DNA from: an uncultured Collinsella sp. | GTDB lineage: Bacteria; Actinomycetota; Coriobacteriia; Coriobacteriales; Coriobacteriaceae | Reading direction: 5' to 3' | Assembly (NCBI GenBank): GCA_900754275.1 | Contig: CAAECF010000020.1 | Coordinates: 1-6,747 of the forward strand | DNA: 6,747 nt | Part shown: piece after piece, positions 6,386-6,747 of the stretch | Position numbering within the stretch: the stretch's first letter is position 1 | How the letters are laid out: every line of letters starts with the position of its first letter | Position numbers and translations under genes: made by a program | The notes under the pieces: generated by a model | Database searches by the model: none | What the model was told of the DNA's origin: nothing | The model's input: the letters and a program-made list of their open reading frames with translations, nothing else

Positions 6386-6440
6386 TTTTCAAAATTCTTG
6401 AAAATTGGGGCTTGCATCACGTGGCGTTCCTTGCAATAAT
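6386..6440 (+). promoter_or_regulatory. Stable-RNA promoter with AT-rich upstream tract for the tRNA unit
   Basis: AATAAT (6435-6440, 5/6 to the -10 consensus) follows TTGCAT (6412-6417) at an exact 17-nt spacing, predicting a start near 6447, about 20 nt before tRNA-His. Immediately upstream, 6386-6406 is AT-rich and contains the inverted repeat TTTTCAA-N5-TTGAAAA. This places it at about -61 to -41, where UP elements contact the alpha subunit. The -35 is weak (3/6), so the UP tract may compensate. The rest of the 165-bp gap between the two divergent transcripts (6302-6466) holds the CTCGAAA repeats reported separately and nothing else I can name. Confidence 0.6.
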
Positions 6441-6466
6441 AGTCGAGCGCGAAGCGCACAGGACAC

Positions 6467-6544
6467 GGTGGGTGTAGCTCAGTTGGCTAGAGCGACGGGT
6501 TGTGGTCCCGTAGGTCGAGGGTTCGAGTCCCTTTACCCACCCCA
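6467..6544 (+). tRNA. tRNA-His(GTG), with encoded G-1 and CCA end
   Basis: A full cloverleaf is visible. The acceptor stem is GTGGGTG (6468-6474) paired with TACCCAC (6534-6540, one G-U pair). The anticodon stem ACGGG/CCCGT encloses loop TTGTGGT with anticodon GTG at 6502-6504. The T arm is GAGGG/CCCTT around TTCGAGT. The extra G-1 (6467) opposite C73 (6541), the identity element for histidyl-tRNA synthetase, is encoded, as is the CCA end (6542-6544). It is the first gene of the tRNA unit. Confidence 0.96.
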
Positions 6545-6566
6545 GTTCTTGCTTCGTGTTGATATC

Positions 6567-6642
6567 GGGTCGTTAGCTCAGTTGGTAGAGCAGGGGACTC
6601 TTAATCCCAAGGTCCAGGGTTCGACCCCCTGACGGCCCACCA
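6567..6642 (+). tRNA. tRNA-Lys(CTT), first copy
   Basis: This is a 76-nt cloverleaf with encoded CCA. The acceptor GGGTCGT pairs with ACGGCCC (one G-U pair), discriminator base A73 is at 6639, the anticodon loop is CTCTTAA with anticodon CTT at 6600-6602, and the T arm is CAGGG/CCCTG around TTCGACC. The outermost anticodon-stem pair (27-43) is a G-A mismatch, so only four standard pairs close the loop. It reads AAG codons, abundant in the rho gene here. It lies 22 nt after tRNA-His. Confidence 0.95.
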
Positions 6643-6655
6643 CACGATATCTCCT

Positions 6656-6685
6656 CTAAAGTCCGCCACAACGGACTTTAGCTTT
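6656..6685 (+). other. Hairpin between the two tRNA-Lys genes
   Basis: CTAAAGTCCG (6656-6665) and CGGACTTTAG (6672-6681) form a perfect 10-bp stem with a 6-nt loop, followed only by CTTT before the next tRNA begins at 6686. The T tract is too short for a strong terminator; a processing signal or a partial attenuator within the tRNA precursor is more likely. Confidence 0.55.
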
Positions 6686-6747
6686 GGGTCGTTAGCTCAG
6701 TTGGTAGAGCAGGGGACTCTTAATCCCAAGGTCCAGGGTTCGACCCC
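6686..6747 (+). tRNA. tRNA-Lys(CTT), second copy, 3' end outside the window
   Basis: The visible 62 nt are identical to the first 62 nt of the copy at 6567, including anticodon CTT (6719-6721) and the same G-A mismatch at the top of the anticodon stem. The sequence stops in the 3' half of the T arm, so the acceptor 3' strand and CCA end are not seen. Confidence 0.93.

Noticed and set aside
5201..6439. A 412-codon plus-strand open frame opposite the aminotransferase
   Set aside because: The minus strand encodes a complete aminotransferase with all catalytic motifs; the plus-strand product shows no family features and runs into the tRNA promoter region.
6405..6632. A 75-codon open frame across the tRNA promoter and genes
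   Set aside because: The region folds into two complete tRNAs with encoded CCA ends; translation of tRNA genes gives spurious frames of this kind.

Overview
The window looks like chromosomal DNA from a GC-rich Gram-positive bacterium. A member of the Coriobacteriia, such as a Collinsella-like gut actinobacterium, is my best guess. The reasons are the strong preference for G/C at third codon positions, a Rho factor with a long disordered Lys/Ala- and Arg/Asn-rich N-terminal extension, and CCA ends encoded in the tRNA genes. The genus is inferred from overall character, not from a marker gene.

Layout from left to right. (1) Positions 1-1805 (+) are the 3' part of rho, transcription termination factor Rho. 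The reading frame is open through the left edge, so the true start lies outside the window. An intrinsic terminator follows at 1843-1873. (2) A gap of about 240 bp holds a good sigma70-type promoter (1951-1979) and a probable 130-nt leader. It drives a two-gene unit: an unrecognised 466-residue protein with two N-terminal membrane helices and a long Ala/acid-rich tail (2116-3516), then a VanZ-family membrane protein (3524-3973). (3) A strong terminator hairpin with T-tracts on both strands (3959-4005) contains the vanZ stop codon and separates this unit from converging genes on the minus strand. (4) On the minus strand, a PLP-dependent class I/II aminotransferase (6301 to 5120) is followed by its own terminator (5054-5094). 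Next comes a separately promoted ROK-family sugar kinase of the zinc-containing fructokinase type (4978 to 4088), with a palindromic operator candidate over its -10 box. (5) From 6386 to the right edge (+) is a stable-RNA unit. It has an AT-rich UP-like tract, a promoter, tRNA-His(GTG), tRNA-Lys(CTT), a 10-bp hairpin and a second tRNA-Lys(CTT) that is identical as far as it is visible and is cut by the window end.

The genes do not form one pathway. They look like ordinary chromosomal neighbours: a termination factor, an envelope-associated gene pair, carbohydrate and amino-acid metabolism, and tRNAs. I see no mobile element, CRISPR array, toxin-antitoxin pair or phage defence locus. The points most worth a second look are the unusual RNA-binding half of Rho (large disordered region and loss of the usual RNP1 aromatics), the unrecognised membrane protein coupled to vanZ with a leader that may hide its ribosome binding site, and the candidate operator of the kinase.
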